Source: Lichina pygmaea
Taxonomy: Eukaryota; Ascomycota; Lichinomycetes; Lichinales; Lichinaceae
Assembly: GCA_963422465.1 (NCBI GenBank)
Contig: OY730174.1
Span: 3,002,914 to 3,066,913 of the forward strand
Length of the DNA stretch: 64,000 nt
Direction of reading: 5' to 3'
This document shows, one piece after another, positions 33,713 through 44,587 of the stretch (position 1 is the stretch's first letter; every line of letters starts with the position of its first letter). The notes under the pieces were generated by a model. The model was not told where the DNA came from and ran no database searches. It saw only the letters and a program-made list of their open reading frames with translations. Position numbers and translations under genes: made by a program.

Positions 33713-35615
33713 ATGAGTTCCAGAGAACTGTCGGGGCCCGAGGAGTACGGAATCAATGCACAGGCAAGCCAAATGCTGAATGAGCTCAAGGAGGAGCTGC
33801 GCAGATCGGTCGCCTTGGCTGAAGATTACCGACGCCAAATACAACAGCTACAGAGTCGATTGCATGATGCTTCGCAGCAGCAAGGAAAGCTGGAGATGCA
33901 GCTGCATGAGCAGGGCGAGAAGATTGAAGTGCTTGATGCCGAGCGAAAAGATTTGATCCGACAGCGGAGGGAGCTGGAGGATGTATCCAATGCCGAGAGA
34001 GCCTTCATGGCCGAAGACAAGGAACGCATGGTTGAGCAAGAGCGGCAACTGCGCTTGATCATCCAGCGACTGAAGGAGGCCTTGGCACAGAAGTCGGCGC
34101 AAGGTTCTTCGGATGCTGGCGAGTCTAAGCAAGGTCGGTGTTGCCATCTGGGGTCCTGCTCAAGTATACTGATGGTAAGCATTTGCAGGCAACAACATCT
34201 CTCCACGAGCCGGCGGTAGCTTTGCGCCGTCTTTGCCGACGTCTTTAACCCCGGCGAGGCAAAACTCCGTGGAGGCGCAAGAGAAGAGCAAGCTCATCGA
34301 GACATTGAGGTGTCAGCTGGTCGAGTCCCAGTCCAGGGTGCTCGAAGTGGCAGAAGTAAAGGATGTACGAGTACAGGAGCTGGAGGAAACACTGCAGGGT
34401 GCCCGTGCAACGATTGCCAAGCTAGTCGAAGACTCCGAGAGCTATCAACTCTTGCTCAACGAGAAGATCTTGAACGGGGACTATTCTCGGGGTAACCTCT
34501 CGCGCTTGACAGACTCGGGGGCGGGCGACGAGAGCGAGTCTCGTCCGGATGACGTCGCATCGCCAAGCCTAGCCGACGAGCTGCAGTCTGTACGCTCGGA
34601 CGAAGACGAGCAGCGTGACCGGCTCGAGAGGGAGACGAAGAGTCTCAAAGACCAGAACAAGGCGCTTTCTCTGTACATCAACCATTTACTCGAGCGTCTG
34701 CTGCAGCACAAAGACTGCGAGAGCATCCTGGACAAGACCCCGAGCCTGCCGCGAGGCGTTTCTTCCAGCAGCGTACCAGGTCGACAGCCTAGGAATGTCA
34801 ACACCGACAAGGAGCTTCCGGTTACGCCTCCCAAGGACGAGCAGCCGCCCAGACAGCGACCCAGGCCGACCGGGCCAGCCGCGCTTCGGTCGAGCTCGGG
34901 GGGCGTATCAAGACCGAGGCCGCTCAGCTTCATGGCTGCGGCCCCCTTTGCGGTTCCTGCTGCCGAGGGATCTTCGTTCGGCTCGGGCACTCAGCTCCGT
35001 CGATCCAGCTCGATTCGAGGGCCGGGCAGTCGTGCAATCAGTTTCGAGCGGTCCGAGGCTGCTAAGAACGATCAGACCTCTGCGCCGACTAGCAACCTGA
35101 CCAGAAGCGCCTCGACGGTGATCCCGGCTTCTCGTCGGTTCAGCCTCTTTTCGACGACGTCTAGCCTTGGTGAACTCGGGGGTACGGCTAGCGGAGGGCC
35201 CACCTCGACACGAACGCCCTCAGGTGGCCAGAGCGTCACCGACAAAGCCGGTAACGATCGACCGGGATCGTCAACCGGCGCACATCATGACCACGATCGA
35301 AGCGCAGCTCTGTCGGGCATGGCGCGTGGTCAACAGCACGGCACTCCTTCCGTCTCGTCTGCCACTACCGCCGCTGGCAACAGCATGACCACGACACCAG
35401 CTCTCGCGGGGAACAAGCTACGACCGTTGCGGCTGGTCCAGGGCCAGACAGGTCAAAGCGGTGCGTCAGGTGGAAGCAGCACCACCAACGACCCCGATCT
35501 GGATAAGAAGGCCAAGCGATCTAGCTGGATGGCATGGTTTGGTAAGGGGACGCCGGATGATCCTGCTTCAGGAGCAGGTAGTCTGCCGATGGGCGGGCAC
35601 ATCGTGAGGGAGTGA
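33713..35615 (+). CDS. fungal coiled-coil protein of unknown function
   Basis: Two exons (33713..34133 and 34189..35615) give 615 residues. The 55-base intron has a CTGATGG branch-like word and TTTGCAG. The N-terminal 130 residues are a long charged coiled coil (QASQMLNELKEELRRSVALA through RQLRLIIQRLKEALAQK). A second coiled coil follows the intron (EKSKLIETLRCQLVESQSRV), with SESYQLLLNEKILNGD, a motif I recall from uncharacterised fungal proteins sometimes labelled M-protein-like. A third helix is LKDQNKALSLYINHLLERLL. The C-terminal 300 residues are Ser/Thr/Pro-rich, with basic clusters and a final KKAKRSSWMAWFGKG. A cytoskeletal, polarity or scaffold role is possible but not shown. I chose MSSRELS; an upstream in-frame ATG-less extension looks like 5' UTR. 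Confidence 0.8.
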
Positions 35616-36180
35616 CGTCCGGTATCAGCAGTTGAAGTCCGTCGAGGGATGGAGCGTTGACGAAGAGGACAAGCGTCATGGATTTGATGCTGGATCCCTA
35701 TAGGCTCTTCTTATTTCTTCCATCCCAACGGCAACCATTTCTATCTCAGGTGCCGTCTTGCTCTTCATTGTGGAACAGGATGTGCTTCGATGGATCTTGG
35801 GAGCTAGGATGGATTTTCGAAGGCGGATTCTTCCATCCGTCATCTTGTCCAGCAAACCGTTTGGTGGTGGCCATCACAGGCCTTCTTGTCACCAGCTCAT
35901 CTGGCTGTCATCAGCATGCCTACCATTGTATTCTATGTCATTGAAATTGTTCAAGTAGTAGAAGGGGCGAGCAGATAGGGCTCCGCTCAATGCAGGGGCC
36001 ACTATATTTGTACTTACACATACCTACTGCTGTACATGTGATCTATGGGCCCTGGGTTGAAGAACGTACACAGCGTCTAATGAGCTGGGACAGATGTCAA
36101 TAAGGATAAGAGACTGATAATTCAGTATAGCTGATACTCATCTGTAAAGAATCATGCACCGGGTCATGTACGATTTATAT
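35616..36180. other. intergenic, no gene recognised
   Basis: Downstream of the coiled-coil gene. Short frames only; nothing recognisable. Confidence 0.45.
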
Positions 36181-36199
36181 CTGGATTCCGGTCTTTGGT

Positions 36200-36586
36200 C
36201 CACGTGACAGAGACAGTATCACGTGCTGTACTCCATGTCTCCGCATCGCTGGATATGTTCATCTCATAGTCTGCAAGAGCAATGTAGATGCTTGAAGATT
36301 CCTGCTAGAGCTTTGTTGTTACATGTACTATAGGAGCTCAAGGTCATGGCCATTATCACTCGAGAAATATGCATCGATGCATACAAGTAGAGTGAAGAGG
36401 TCACGTGAGAGCTGGGAGCTTGATCACGTGACGTGTTTCCCCAGGTCTATATAAACTCGCTCCCTCCCAACGACCTTCTCTTCTTCTTCTTTCCTTTCTT
36501 CCTTAGCTCTCTTTGCCTTTTGGCTTAGATCAAGTGTAGTATCTGTTCTTTTCAGTTTAACCGCTGAAATGTCATCAAAACGATGA
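36200..36586 (+). promoter_or_regulatory. strong promoter-like region with four CACGTG boxes, TATA box and CT-rich leader
   Basis: CACGTG occurs at 36201, 36220, 36402 and 36425, the last two within TCACGTGA. A TATATAAA box at 36448 is followed by a pyrimidine-rich tract (CTTCTCTTCTTCTTCTTTCC near 36475), the usual layout of a highly expressed fungal gene. CACGTG is bound by bHLH proteins such as Cbf1. The first ATG (36569) opens a six-codon frame ending TGA, and that stop overlaps the next ATG (ATGA, 36583). The downstream product is unclear. Confidence 0.5.
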
Positions 36587-36942
36587 CAATTCTTGGTTAT
36601 ACTAATTTTTCCACCGCGGGAGCTGGCCTCTGCACTTGTGCACGTCAGCTCCCACCGTGTCACTGGTATCCGCACTGTCTCCAGTCGACGCGACCTCGTC
36701 GTAGGACATCCCGTCGAAGCCCTTTTTCATCAGCTGTGTGGCTTGATGCCACGAGCTGGAGAAGATGGTCCTTCTACGTCGGTGTCCCTTCGCTCGAACA
36801 GTTTGTTTCGTACAGTAGGATGTTTGGCGGTTTGAAACGGCGACCGGCTGGCGGTCTCCTAGTGGATGAAGTGTTGATCTCCACGATCTGGTCACGCTAC
36901 TCAACTCACTGTCGCTTACAGTATCCCTTTCTACTTGGGTAA
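36583..36942 (+). CDS. uncertain 119-residue frame behind the CACGTG promoter
   Basis: It begins at the ATG overlapping the tiny upstream frame and reads MTILGYTNFSTAGAGLCTCA. No domain, signal peptide or intron is evident, and a frame of similar length exists on the other strand. It is kept only because of the promoter in front of it; the transcript may instead be non-coding or spliced differently. Confidence 0.25.
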   Translation: MTILGYTNFSTAGAGLCTCARQLPPCHWYPHCLQSTRPRRRTSRRSPFSSAVWLDATSWRRWSFYVGVPSLEQFVSYSRMFGGLKRRPAGGLLVDEVLISTIWSRYSTHCRLQYPFLLG

Positions 36943-37905
36943 TGTCGCTGTCAAGAAGCACTAAGCACATTCGTCTATATGTCCAGCAGTTCGTCACAGA
37001 TTTAGGTTCGGCATCGCAGATGTTGTGCTACACACTTGCCGAGATCGACAGCTCAGTCTTGATTACGTACCAGTGGGTCACGTATCCCATACGGCGATTG
37101 ACCTCACCGGCTCCACCGCTGCAAGGGCCGCTCGTAGCCTCCTGGTCTAGCCCGTGATGCCAGAGCCCATCATATTGGTCGATGCGGAGTGGGCTGTCCT
37201 TCCTAGCTGGGTCATCTTTTCAGCCTCATGAAAGTGGCGGCCAGCTGAGAGGCTTTACGACTTCCAGGAGGTGAAGACCTACAGTACTTCCGTACCGATT
37301 TCGGCCATGGCGGATCCAGACATTCATCCGAAAGTCGGCTACCGTTGGCGACGACCCCGGCGTGGAAGGCACAGCTACCGACCCTATCACGGCGGCTCGC
37401 TGTCGTCTGCCTGACGGCCCCCAACTGTTGCTGGTGCCTCGGCCGTGGCGTGTGTGGCTGGCGCGCCGTTACATATCGTACCGGTACATACGTACGTACG
37501 TATGACCCATGGATCCTTGATGTTCGCCACACACACACGCCTACTCTTCACGAGATGTCGAACATTCCAGACGGGCGGGGTCTTGTAGCGGACATGGGGC
37601 GGACGTCGGTATGTCCTCGCGACGCGAGCTTACAGGCGCGCGCCGGCACTCTGACGTCAGACGGCTCTGTTGGATCGGCAGAGCTGAGAAATATAGTCTC
37701 ACGCCGATGTACGTTAGCGTACACACCCGGCATAGGTCCGGCAGGACCGTATAAGAGCTGGCACAATCCTGTCGATGATTCCCACCCATACGCACCAGCT
37801 ACTCTACAGATCTTCTACGCCGGAAGTCCGATCGACAGCCTGGTCCTGATCTGACGAGCCTGCAACGCACGTCCTACCTCACCAGCTCCGTCCACCTTTG
37901 TCACC
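36943..37905. other. intergenic and upstream region of the small secreted protein gene
   Basis: No supported gene. It has ACCGGTACATACGTACGTAC near 37480. A TATAAGA word at about 37751 lies some 155 bases before the next start codon. Confidence 0.45.
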
Positions 37906-38307
37906 ATGCAGCTTCCTTCGATTGTCTACGTCGCCCTGCTGTCGGCATCTGCTGCGATGGCCAGCGCCATACCAGAACCGGCCGTCGACCAACCCTCCAA
38001 TGGATGCTGCTCGCTGCTGCCGTATTTCGACCCCGTCAACTGTTTGTGGGACAGCTGCACCCCGTGAGTATCCCAGGGCTGTCTCACGATCGCCTTTCCC
38101 TTGCCCTCCTCCTCTCCTAGCGCGCCCCTCAACAGTCCCGCTCGTTCCATACTACTGACCAAATACCAACTCTTATCTAATCTGCTCGCTATGGTTAGGC
38201 AATGCAACAACGCCGGCCTAAACGAGTATGACCTCAAGCGATGCTTGGTCTGCTGCTCGTGCTACTCCGGCTGCCAGGACTGTCTGCAGATCCTCAACCT
38301 AAGCTGA
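37906..38307 (+). CDS. small secreted cysteine-rich protein, 88 residues
   Basis: Two exons (37906..38063 and 38199..38307). The 135-base intron has GTGAGT, CTAAT and GGTTAG, and splicing restores the frame through a split CCG codon. Residues 1-21 are a signal peptide (MQLPSIVYVALLSASAAMAS). The mature part has 11 cysteines in about 65 residues, at 34, 35, 46, 51, 55, 68, 71, 72, 74, 78 and 81, with the dense cluster CLVCCSCYSGCQDC. Small size, secretion and high cysteine content are features of fungal effectors and antimicrobial or hydrophobin-like proteins, but the spacing is not the hydrophobin pattern. I recognise no family. An unspliced reading finds only the second exon. Confidence 0.75.
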
Positions 38308-39672
38308 TCCCAAGACAGCTAGGCTACAACAGGGGACTCGGTCCACGAGATGGGGGTATCAGACCGAGACAGAGAAAGAGGAGTAGGACGTTGTTATTTT
38401 CATCCAATGTCGTATCGGGGCATGAATGGCAAACCATTCATCCCCATCTGTCTTTACCTTTCATCTTGATGGATGTGTCCTGAGTCCGGCTTTGTTCGGC
38501 CCACGAGCTCCGTCCAGGTCCGCAAATGACATGTAGTAGGAAATCTAAGCACTTTCAACCGTACATGAATCCGGTCGATGAACACTCTCTCGGTCATCTG
38601 CTTTCTCATCGTCCAGCTCTCCATCCGTCCTCCCCGGTCATCCATCGTTCATCGGCTCTTTGTCACTCCTCCATTCGTTCCTCGTTCGCTTTTCCAGCGA
38701 ACCTCGCACCTACCCACCGGTCTACAATAGCTCGGGCACATTTCCTGGATGGACGAAAATGTTGACATTGTGATTCGGTGACCCCTTCATCCTGATCGGT
38801 CGCGAGTGGTAACGTACCGTGGTGACAGTATCTTTGTGTCATCGCCACGTTCCCCACAAAGAAGTTGCGCCCTTTTGTTCCCTTTTCCAGCGCAGATTGC
38901 GCATTCCCAGATCCATGGCACCATTCCCATAATCCGGATCTAATATTTCTTGCACAAGCCTGCTATGCTTCTGTGGACGCAGCCTGCGAACATCTATGTC
39001 GTCAACTTCCTTTCTATCACCCTCATTGTTACATCGTCGCTGTGGGCCATTTTTCCTCGTCACTGTCCTTCCCAGCCTCCACGATCAAGCGCTGTTATCT
39101 TGGCATCTCTTCACAAAAGCCCCCATGTGTTTGTCCTCAGCAGATGGTGAATCTGCAAGACATGTCGTCCGCCCGCTTTACGAACGTTGGATGCCTCTTG
39201 AATGGTCCGGTGCAGGGGGGCAAGGTCTTCGTGCACATGAATGGTTGCTCCCCGGCTTCACAGACGTCCCATGTCTCTCTCTCAGGCAAAGACAGCGGAG
39301 GCATGCCATTCACCCCTGCTCGGTGATTGCTTGCTTGCTTGCTCGCTCGCCGTCAAGATGAGGGAACTTGGAGAGGTATATCAAGCCATCTTCTCCCCGA
39401 GACTGGGCTTCCTTCTCTTTCCTTCTCTCCTCTTCTCTCCATCCGCAAGCTGCCCCAGATCTGTCTGCCACTGCTCTCGGAATCCGGTGCTCCACTGCCT
39501 TGGTATCGATATTCTCCCGTCTGCCCGCTGTTGGAGGAAGACACTCGACGCCGAAGGGAAACCGAGCACAGCTCTCAAGTCTTTCCCTACAGGTCTCTCC
39601 GGTCTCCAGGATTGTCGAGCAGAAAGCCGTCGTCACTAAGGAGACCATCTCCTCACGAACGTGAAGGTAGAT
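38308..39672. other. intergenic and upstream region of the RGG gene
   Basis: No supported gene. Bases 39405-39445 are an almost pure pyrimidine tract, probably part of the promoter or leader of the RGG-repeat gene. Confidence 0.45.
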
Positions 39673-40569
39673 ATGTGGCCAATTCGTGGACCTTACCGCC
39701 GCCCGGACGACTTCCCGACCATCGGCCACCGCTCCCCAAGCATGTACTATTACAGCGACGCCGACGACGACAGCTGCTACAGCTCCGGGAGCTCGATCGA
39801 CCATCCTTGGCGCGGCATGAGGCGCTCGTACCCGAGGCTAGAATCCGAGAGAGGTCCCCCCTACGCGATGGACGACATGGCGCTGTTGGGGTCTCGGTAC
39901 GACGGAGACGACTCGGACGAGTACTCCGACATCATGAGGGAAGAGGAACGAGAGGCCCGTCGCAGACAAGAGTCGTCCAGGCGCTCCGAGATGCGGCGCC
40001 AGCGTTTCCTAGACGCATTCTATCCACAGGACTTGCGTGCCGGACCCGCAGGCAGGCACGGTCGTTCTTCCCCTCGACCGCCGCCGCCGCCGCCACGTCG
40101 CCGCCCGGCCTTTGGCCATGGCGCCGCTCCCGGTCCCGTTGCCGGTCCCCATCACGCTAGGTACGGACCTCTACCTCTTCGTCGGGGAGAGAGGCCCAGC
40201 CGGGGACGCAGGCCCCATCCCTCTGCCCCTGGCGCCTTCGAACTCGGCCGCGACGACGACTCGGACTCGTCGTCTTCTTGGGGAGGACAAGGTCCGTCTG
40301 CGAGAGACGGAGGTCGAGGCCGTCGTCGTCGTGGCGGTGGTGGTCGCCATGGTAGTGGTGGTCCAGTCGGACGCGGCCGTGGCCGTGGCCGTCTCGGCGA
40401 CGGTCACCGTGGCGGTGCCCGTGGCGGTGCCCGTGGCGGTGCCCGTGGCGGTGCCCGTGGCGGTGCCCGTGGCGGTGCCCGTGGCGGTGCCCGTGGCGGT
40501 GCCCGTGGCGGTGCCCGTGGCGGTCCCCAGTGTCGTCGCCCAAGAGGTGCTCCTCATCGAGCCTTTTAG
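39673..40569 (+). CDS. RGG/GAR-repeat protein, possibly RNA-binding
   Basis: From the ATG at 39673 (MWPIRGPYRRPDDFP) the frame gives 298 residues. The first part is Tyr/Ser/Asp-rich (MYYYSDADDDSCYSSGSSID) with DDSDEYSDIMREEEREARRR. A Pro tract PRPPPPPPRRRP follows, then the last 90 residues are Arg/Gly-rich and contain nine perfect RGGA units from a 12-bp tandem repeat. RGG repeats bind RNA and are methylated on arginine in nucleolar and hnRNP proteins; no RRM or helicase domain is visible, so the role is inferred. The GTG at 39661 is not needed. A missed 5' exon is possible. Confidence 0.6.
   Translation: MWPIRGPYRRPDDFPTIGHRSPSMYYYSDADDDSCYSSGSSIDHPWRGMRRSYPRLESERGPPYAMDDMALLGSRYDGDDSDEYSDIMREEEREARRRQESSRRSEMRRQRFLDAFYPQDLRAGPAGRHGRSSPRPPPPPPRRRPAFGHGAAPGPVAGPHHARYGPLPLRRGERPSRGRRPHPSAPGAFELGRDDDSDSSSSWGGQGPSARDGGRGRRRRGGGGRHGSGGPVGRGRGRGRLGDGHRGGARGGARGGARGGARGGARGGARGGARGGARGGARGGPQCRRPRGAPHRAF
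40411..40527. repeat. 12-bp minisatellite, unit GGCGGTGCCCGT
   Basis: Nine to ten perfect copies inside the RGG-repeat gene. The unit is a multiple of three, so copy-number change keeps the frame. The other plus frames read VAVP and the minus frames GHRH/GTAT repeats without stops. Confidence 0.9.
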
Positions 40570-40888
40570 CTTGGCGGTACGCAAGTTGACTTCTCGTACG
40601 GTGGACGCGGTTGGATACGCGGAAGAACGACGTGGTTGGAGATGCGGAAACATGACGGACTTGGCGGCGCCGGTGGCTGGAATTGGTGAATGCGGTACTT
40701 GACAGCCCTACTTTCTTCTCTTGGATCTTGGCGAGACGTTGTCCTCACGACAGATGTGGATACCGTGATGGTGATGTGGGATGATGTGGGATGATGTGGG
40801 ATGATGTGGGATGATGTGCTACGACATGACATGTTATGCTATGAAATTATACGAAGGGACGTGTTGCAGGTACACCCAAATATACTGG
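40570..40888. other. spacer between the RGG gene and the repeat block, with 10-bp tandem repeat
   Basis: Bases 40772-40818 hold four to five copies of ATGATGTGGG. The first retroelement LTR begins at 40889. Confidence 0.7.
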
Positions 40889-41347
40889 TGTTGCGGTCCG
40901 TACCGTACCGTCCTACCCGAGTGTAGGATTAGGGCGAGATGCGGAAGGCGGGTTGGTTCTCGCAGGAGAGGAGTGTCAAGGAGCGCGAAGGGGTTTGGTG
41001 GAACGTGGTGGTGAGGACACCTGATCAGTAGCTTCGTACAAGACTTGTGGTTTGTATTGAAGTAGATCTAGTTGTCTGGATCACAACATGAGTTGAAGAC
41101 GATTGTTCCATAAGGGAACTATCGCCTGACTATATTTTATTTTATTTTATTTTATTTTATTCTTACACTGATTTAGCTGTAGAGCCATGCAGAACTTCTA
41201 GGTACATGTTTGTTTCTCCAGAAAACCTTTGGAGGAATAAAAACTGGAGCTTGGGAGAGACTAGGGAAAATCTTGTGGAATATGCAGTAGCTAAGGAAAT
41301 TTGTACATGTAGCTATTTGTTAAAACAAACAGTTGACTTGGTAGAGC

Positions 41348-44300
41348 TTAGAAAGAGAGTTGGTGGGCTAGGTTGAACTGGTCAAGTCTTTTCAAAGACA
41401 TAAACCAGAAAAGAAGTTTAGGAAGTAGCTTGGAGGAGAATAAGATAGATGGAAAATCTTGTAGAGGGAATTGGACTTGTTGTCTTTGGTTTGAAAATTT
41501 GTTACAGAAAAAAGTGATGTGTTGGGCTGTTTCTTCTCCAAAACCACATGTGCATAGAGGGGAGTTAAAGTCTGGAACATTTGCTCTGAAAAGAAAACTG
41601 GCCAGTCCTATTCTTGCTGACAGAATTTGAAGAAATAGACTAGACTCAGCTTTTCTCAAATCTTTGAAGATATTGAGGTTTTTCTTCTGTGGCCTTCTGG
41701 TGAACATGTCCCAAATAGCAGAACAATTTCCTCTGCTTACCTGCCATCTGGCTTCCCATTCTTTGTGGAAAACCTCCTGTAGACTTTTCTTTGAGAAGTC
41801 TTGGTTAGTAGTTAGTTGTTCCAGCCAGACTGTTCTCCAGTTTAGAGAAATAGTTGTCAGAGACTTTGGTGTAGTTCTGAGAGAAGAAACATAGAGAGAA
41901 ATTTGACTGTGTAGTTTGTGGAGGAGTGTAGAAGGAGAGTTGGGTAGTGTGTTTGAATAGAAAGATGAAAGAAAACATGCTGTTCTCAGCTTGAAGTATA
42001 AGTCTAGAGGGGGTAGAAATAGTTCTGATTCAAGTAGGAAAATAGGAGTGGCTTTAAAGACACCTCCTATAGTTCTTAAACATTTATTTTAGAAAGTAGA
42101 TAATGAAATAATATTAGAGAGTTTTTTTTGGGGATTGAACCAGACTCCTACTGCATAACTAAGAAGAGATCTTAGTATAGCAGTGTAGACATCACGTGCT
42201 GTTAGGACTGGTAGTCCCCAAGTAGAGTAGGTTGTTCTGGATAAAGCTGAGAAATATTTGGAGGCTTTCTGTGACATGATTTTTTGGTGTTTTTTCCAGA
42301 CAAGTTTTGAGTCAAAGTAAAGTCCCAAGATGCGCACTTCTTCTTTTGGTTGAAGTACCACTTCTCCAAGTCTTAGACTGAGCTGAAGATTGTCTCTTCT
42401 TCTTCTAGAAAAATGGAGAAGTTCATACTTTTCAGGTGCAAACTTCATACCATGTTTTCTTGCCCAGTCCTGACATTTGGAATGTGTAGACTTCAACTTG
42501 AGAAGGTTGCTTTTCAAGGAGGAGGAGAATGCAAGAAGATTAGTGTCATCTGCAAAACCAAGTGCTGAAACTCCTTTCTCAGGGGTGTGTACAGTATTGT
42601 GCAGTTCTGAGATATAGAAAAGAAATAGAATAGGAGAGAAAGGTGATCCTTGAGGGACTCCACAGTATATAGGGAACTGGGGGGATTCTGAGTCATCAAA
42701 CACCAGAGAGGTAGTACGTGAAGTAGTGAAGGAAAAGATCCAGGATACAAACCACTTAGGAATCATTCTCTTAATCAGGATCTTTCTGAGAACTTCTGGC
42801 AAGACTCTGTCATAGGCTCCAGAGATGTCTAGAGAGAGAAGACTAGCAACCATTCCTTCTTTCCAGATCTTTTCTACCTGGGAGGTCAGAAGAAAAAGTG
42901 CTGATTCTGTTGATCTTCCTTTTCTGAATCCCATCTGGATTTCTGGCAAGAGATTTTCTTTCTCAGCTAGTTCACTTAGTCTTGCAGCTGCAATAGCTTC
43001 CATTAGCTTCCCAATTGTATTCAGGAGAGCTATAGGGCGCCATGCTTTTGCTTGACAGTAGGATCCCTTGCCAGGTTTCCTTAGGCAGATTGTCTTGGCT
43101 GACTTGTACCTGTCTGGAAAGTATTCCAGTCTCCAGCAAGCCTCCAAAACCTTAGCAATTCTTTTGTTGAAAGGGTCTCCCAGTGCTCTTAGAAATCCAT
43201 TTGGTAGAGTACCTTGGCCTGGTGCTGAGAGAGGTTTTTTCTTCTTTAGAACCTCTTGTACTTCTTCCTTGGAGACTTCTTGGGATAGTTGCTATTCCTG
43301 GGTTTCTTCTGGCAGGTCCTGTTCCTCTGGCTCTGGCTGTAGGGGAAGAGGGAAGAATTGAGTCCTGAAAGCTTCTGTTTTCTCTTCAAAAGACTTTGCC
43401 AGCTGTCCTTGTTGTCCTATAAGTTCTGGGACTATTGGTAGGTCAGGAACTTTGCTGGCTTTTTCTTTTCCCCATTTGGCAATTCTCCAGTAGTCCTGGG
43501 TTTCTGCTAGCTGGTGGAGATGTGTTCTGAATGTCTTTCTTTTGGCTTGTCTGATCAGACTCTTTTTCTTTTTAGTTATCTCCTCTAGTCTGGTGGTTTC
43601 CTCTTGGCCTTGGAGTACTTTTCTTCTTACTTTTCTTTCCTCCTGGATTATTTCTTTGATTTCCTGGTTCCACCATGGTACTGTATACCTGGACTCTTTG
43701 CAAGGTTGGGTTGTCTTGTTTGCAATTTCTTGGAGAGTTTTGTCCAGTCTTTCCAGGTAATCATCCACTTCTTTCTTGCTAGTAAGAGATGGAATAGGTG
43801 GTAGGTTATCAGCTTCTTGTCTTGCTTGACTAGCATCCAGAGTTCTCCAGTTCTTTTTGTCTGTTCTGGTTTTTCTTGGAGTCTCCAGACTGAGAATTGT
43901 GTGCACTGGTCTGTGGTCTGACCCTGTGTGGAATCTCATGTTAATTTGTGAGTAAATAAGAGAATTAAGTAAAGAACTTGAAATAAAAGAAAGATCAATT
44001 GCTGATGAAGGTGGTTCTAGAAGAGTTCTTGCTCTTGTTGGTGTGTAGGGAGCTATTGCCAGCTCTAGTCCCCATTTGTCTGTTAGGTTCTTGAAGGATA
44101 AGGCCAGTTCTGAGTATAGCTGGCTTGACTTTGACCAACTTGGGTGGTGGAGATTTGAGTCTGTCAGGAGAATATGTTCACCCTCTTTTTGGATAGCTTG
44201 TTCCAGTAGGTCTAGAAGAGTCTGAGCTGACTCTCTATAGTTCCTTTGGCTTGTGGGTGTGAAATAGAGGTTGTGGATCCAGAATGACTTTGTTTGAACT

Positions 44301-44587
44301 CTTATCTCCAAGGAGACTAGATCTTTACTCCAGAAAATTAGGCTTATAGATGACCGCAAAATTCTTCTGTTAACAAGAACAAGTGTTCTCCCTAGCTCCT
44401 GGCTTTGTAAAGGGTAGAAGGCTGAGAATGTTGTAGAGATGCTTGATTCTTGGTGGGGGTTTTTCCAGGGTTCTTGCACAGTGATGATGTCCACTTCCTG
44501 TAGTCTAGGGTTTGCCAGTAGAAGTTCTTGGCATGTCTGGCTTTTCTGGACATTGTACTGGAGAAGGTTAAGTGTGGAGTAACTCAT
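41348..44587 (-). pseudogene. LINE ORF2: endonuclease and reverse transcriptase
   Basis: A single frame of 1080 codons starts MSYSTLNLLQYNVQKSQTCQ. Residues 1-230 are an apurinic-type endonuclease (EPW at about 41, GSDHRP). The reverse transcriptase spans roughly 480-760 with FRKGRSTESALF, YCGVPQGSPFSPILFLF and the catalytic LGFADDTNLLAF. The C-terminus has a Cys/His motif (CTCGFGEETAQHITFFC) found after RT in many LINEs; I see no RNase H domain. Two in-frame stops occur: TAG at 43294..43292 and TAA at 42091..42089. The TAA aligns with CAA in the LINE at 61059, consistent with a C-to-T change. There is no frameshift. Confidence 0.9.

Noticed and set aside
37345-37854. 169-codon plus-strand frame upstream of the Cys-rich protein gene
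   Set aside because: It has no domain or signal peptide, includes the TACGTACG tract, and ends in the promoter of the next gene.
40037-40702. 221-codon frame with VAVP repeats
   Set aside because: It overlaps the RGG frame and starts mid-gene. The N-terminal half of the RGG frame looks more like genuine coding sequence.
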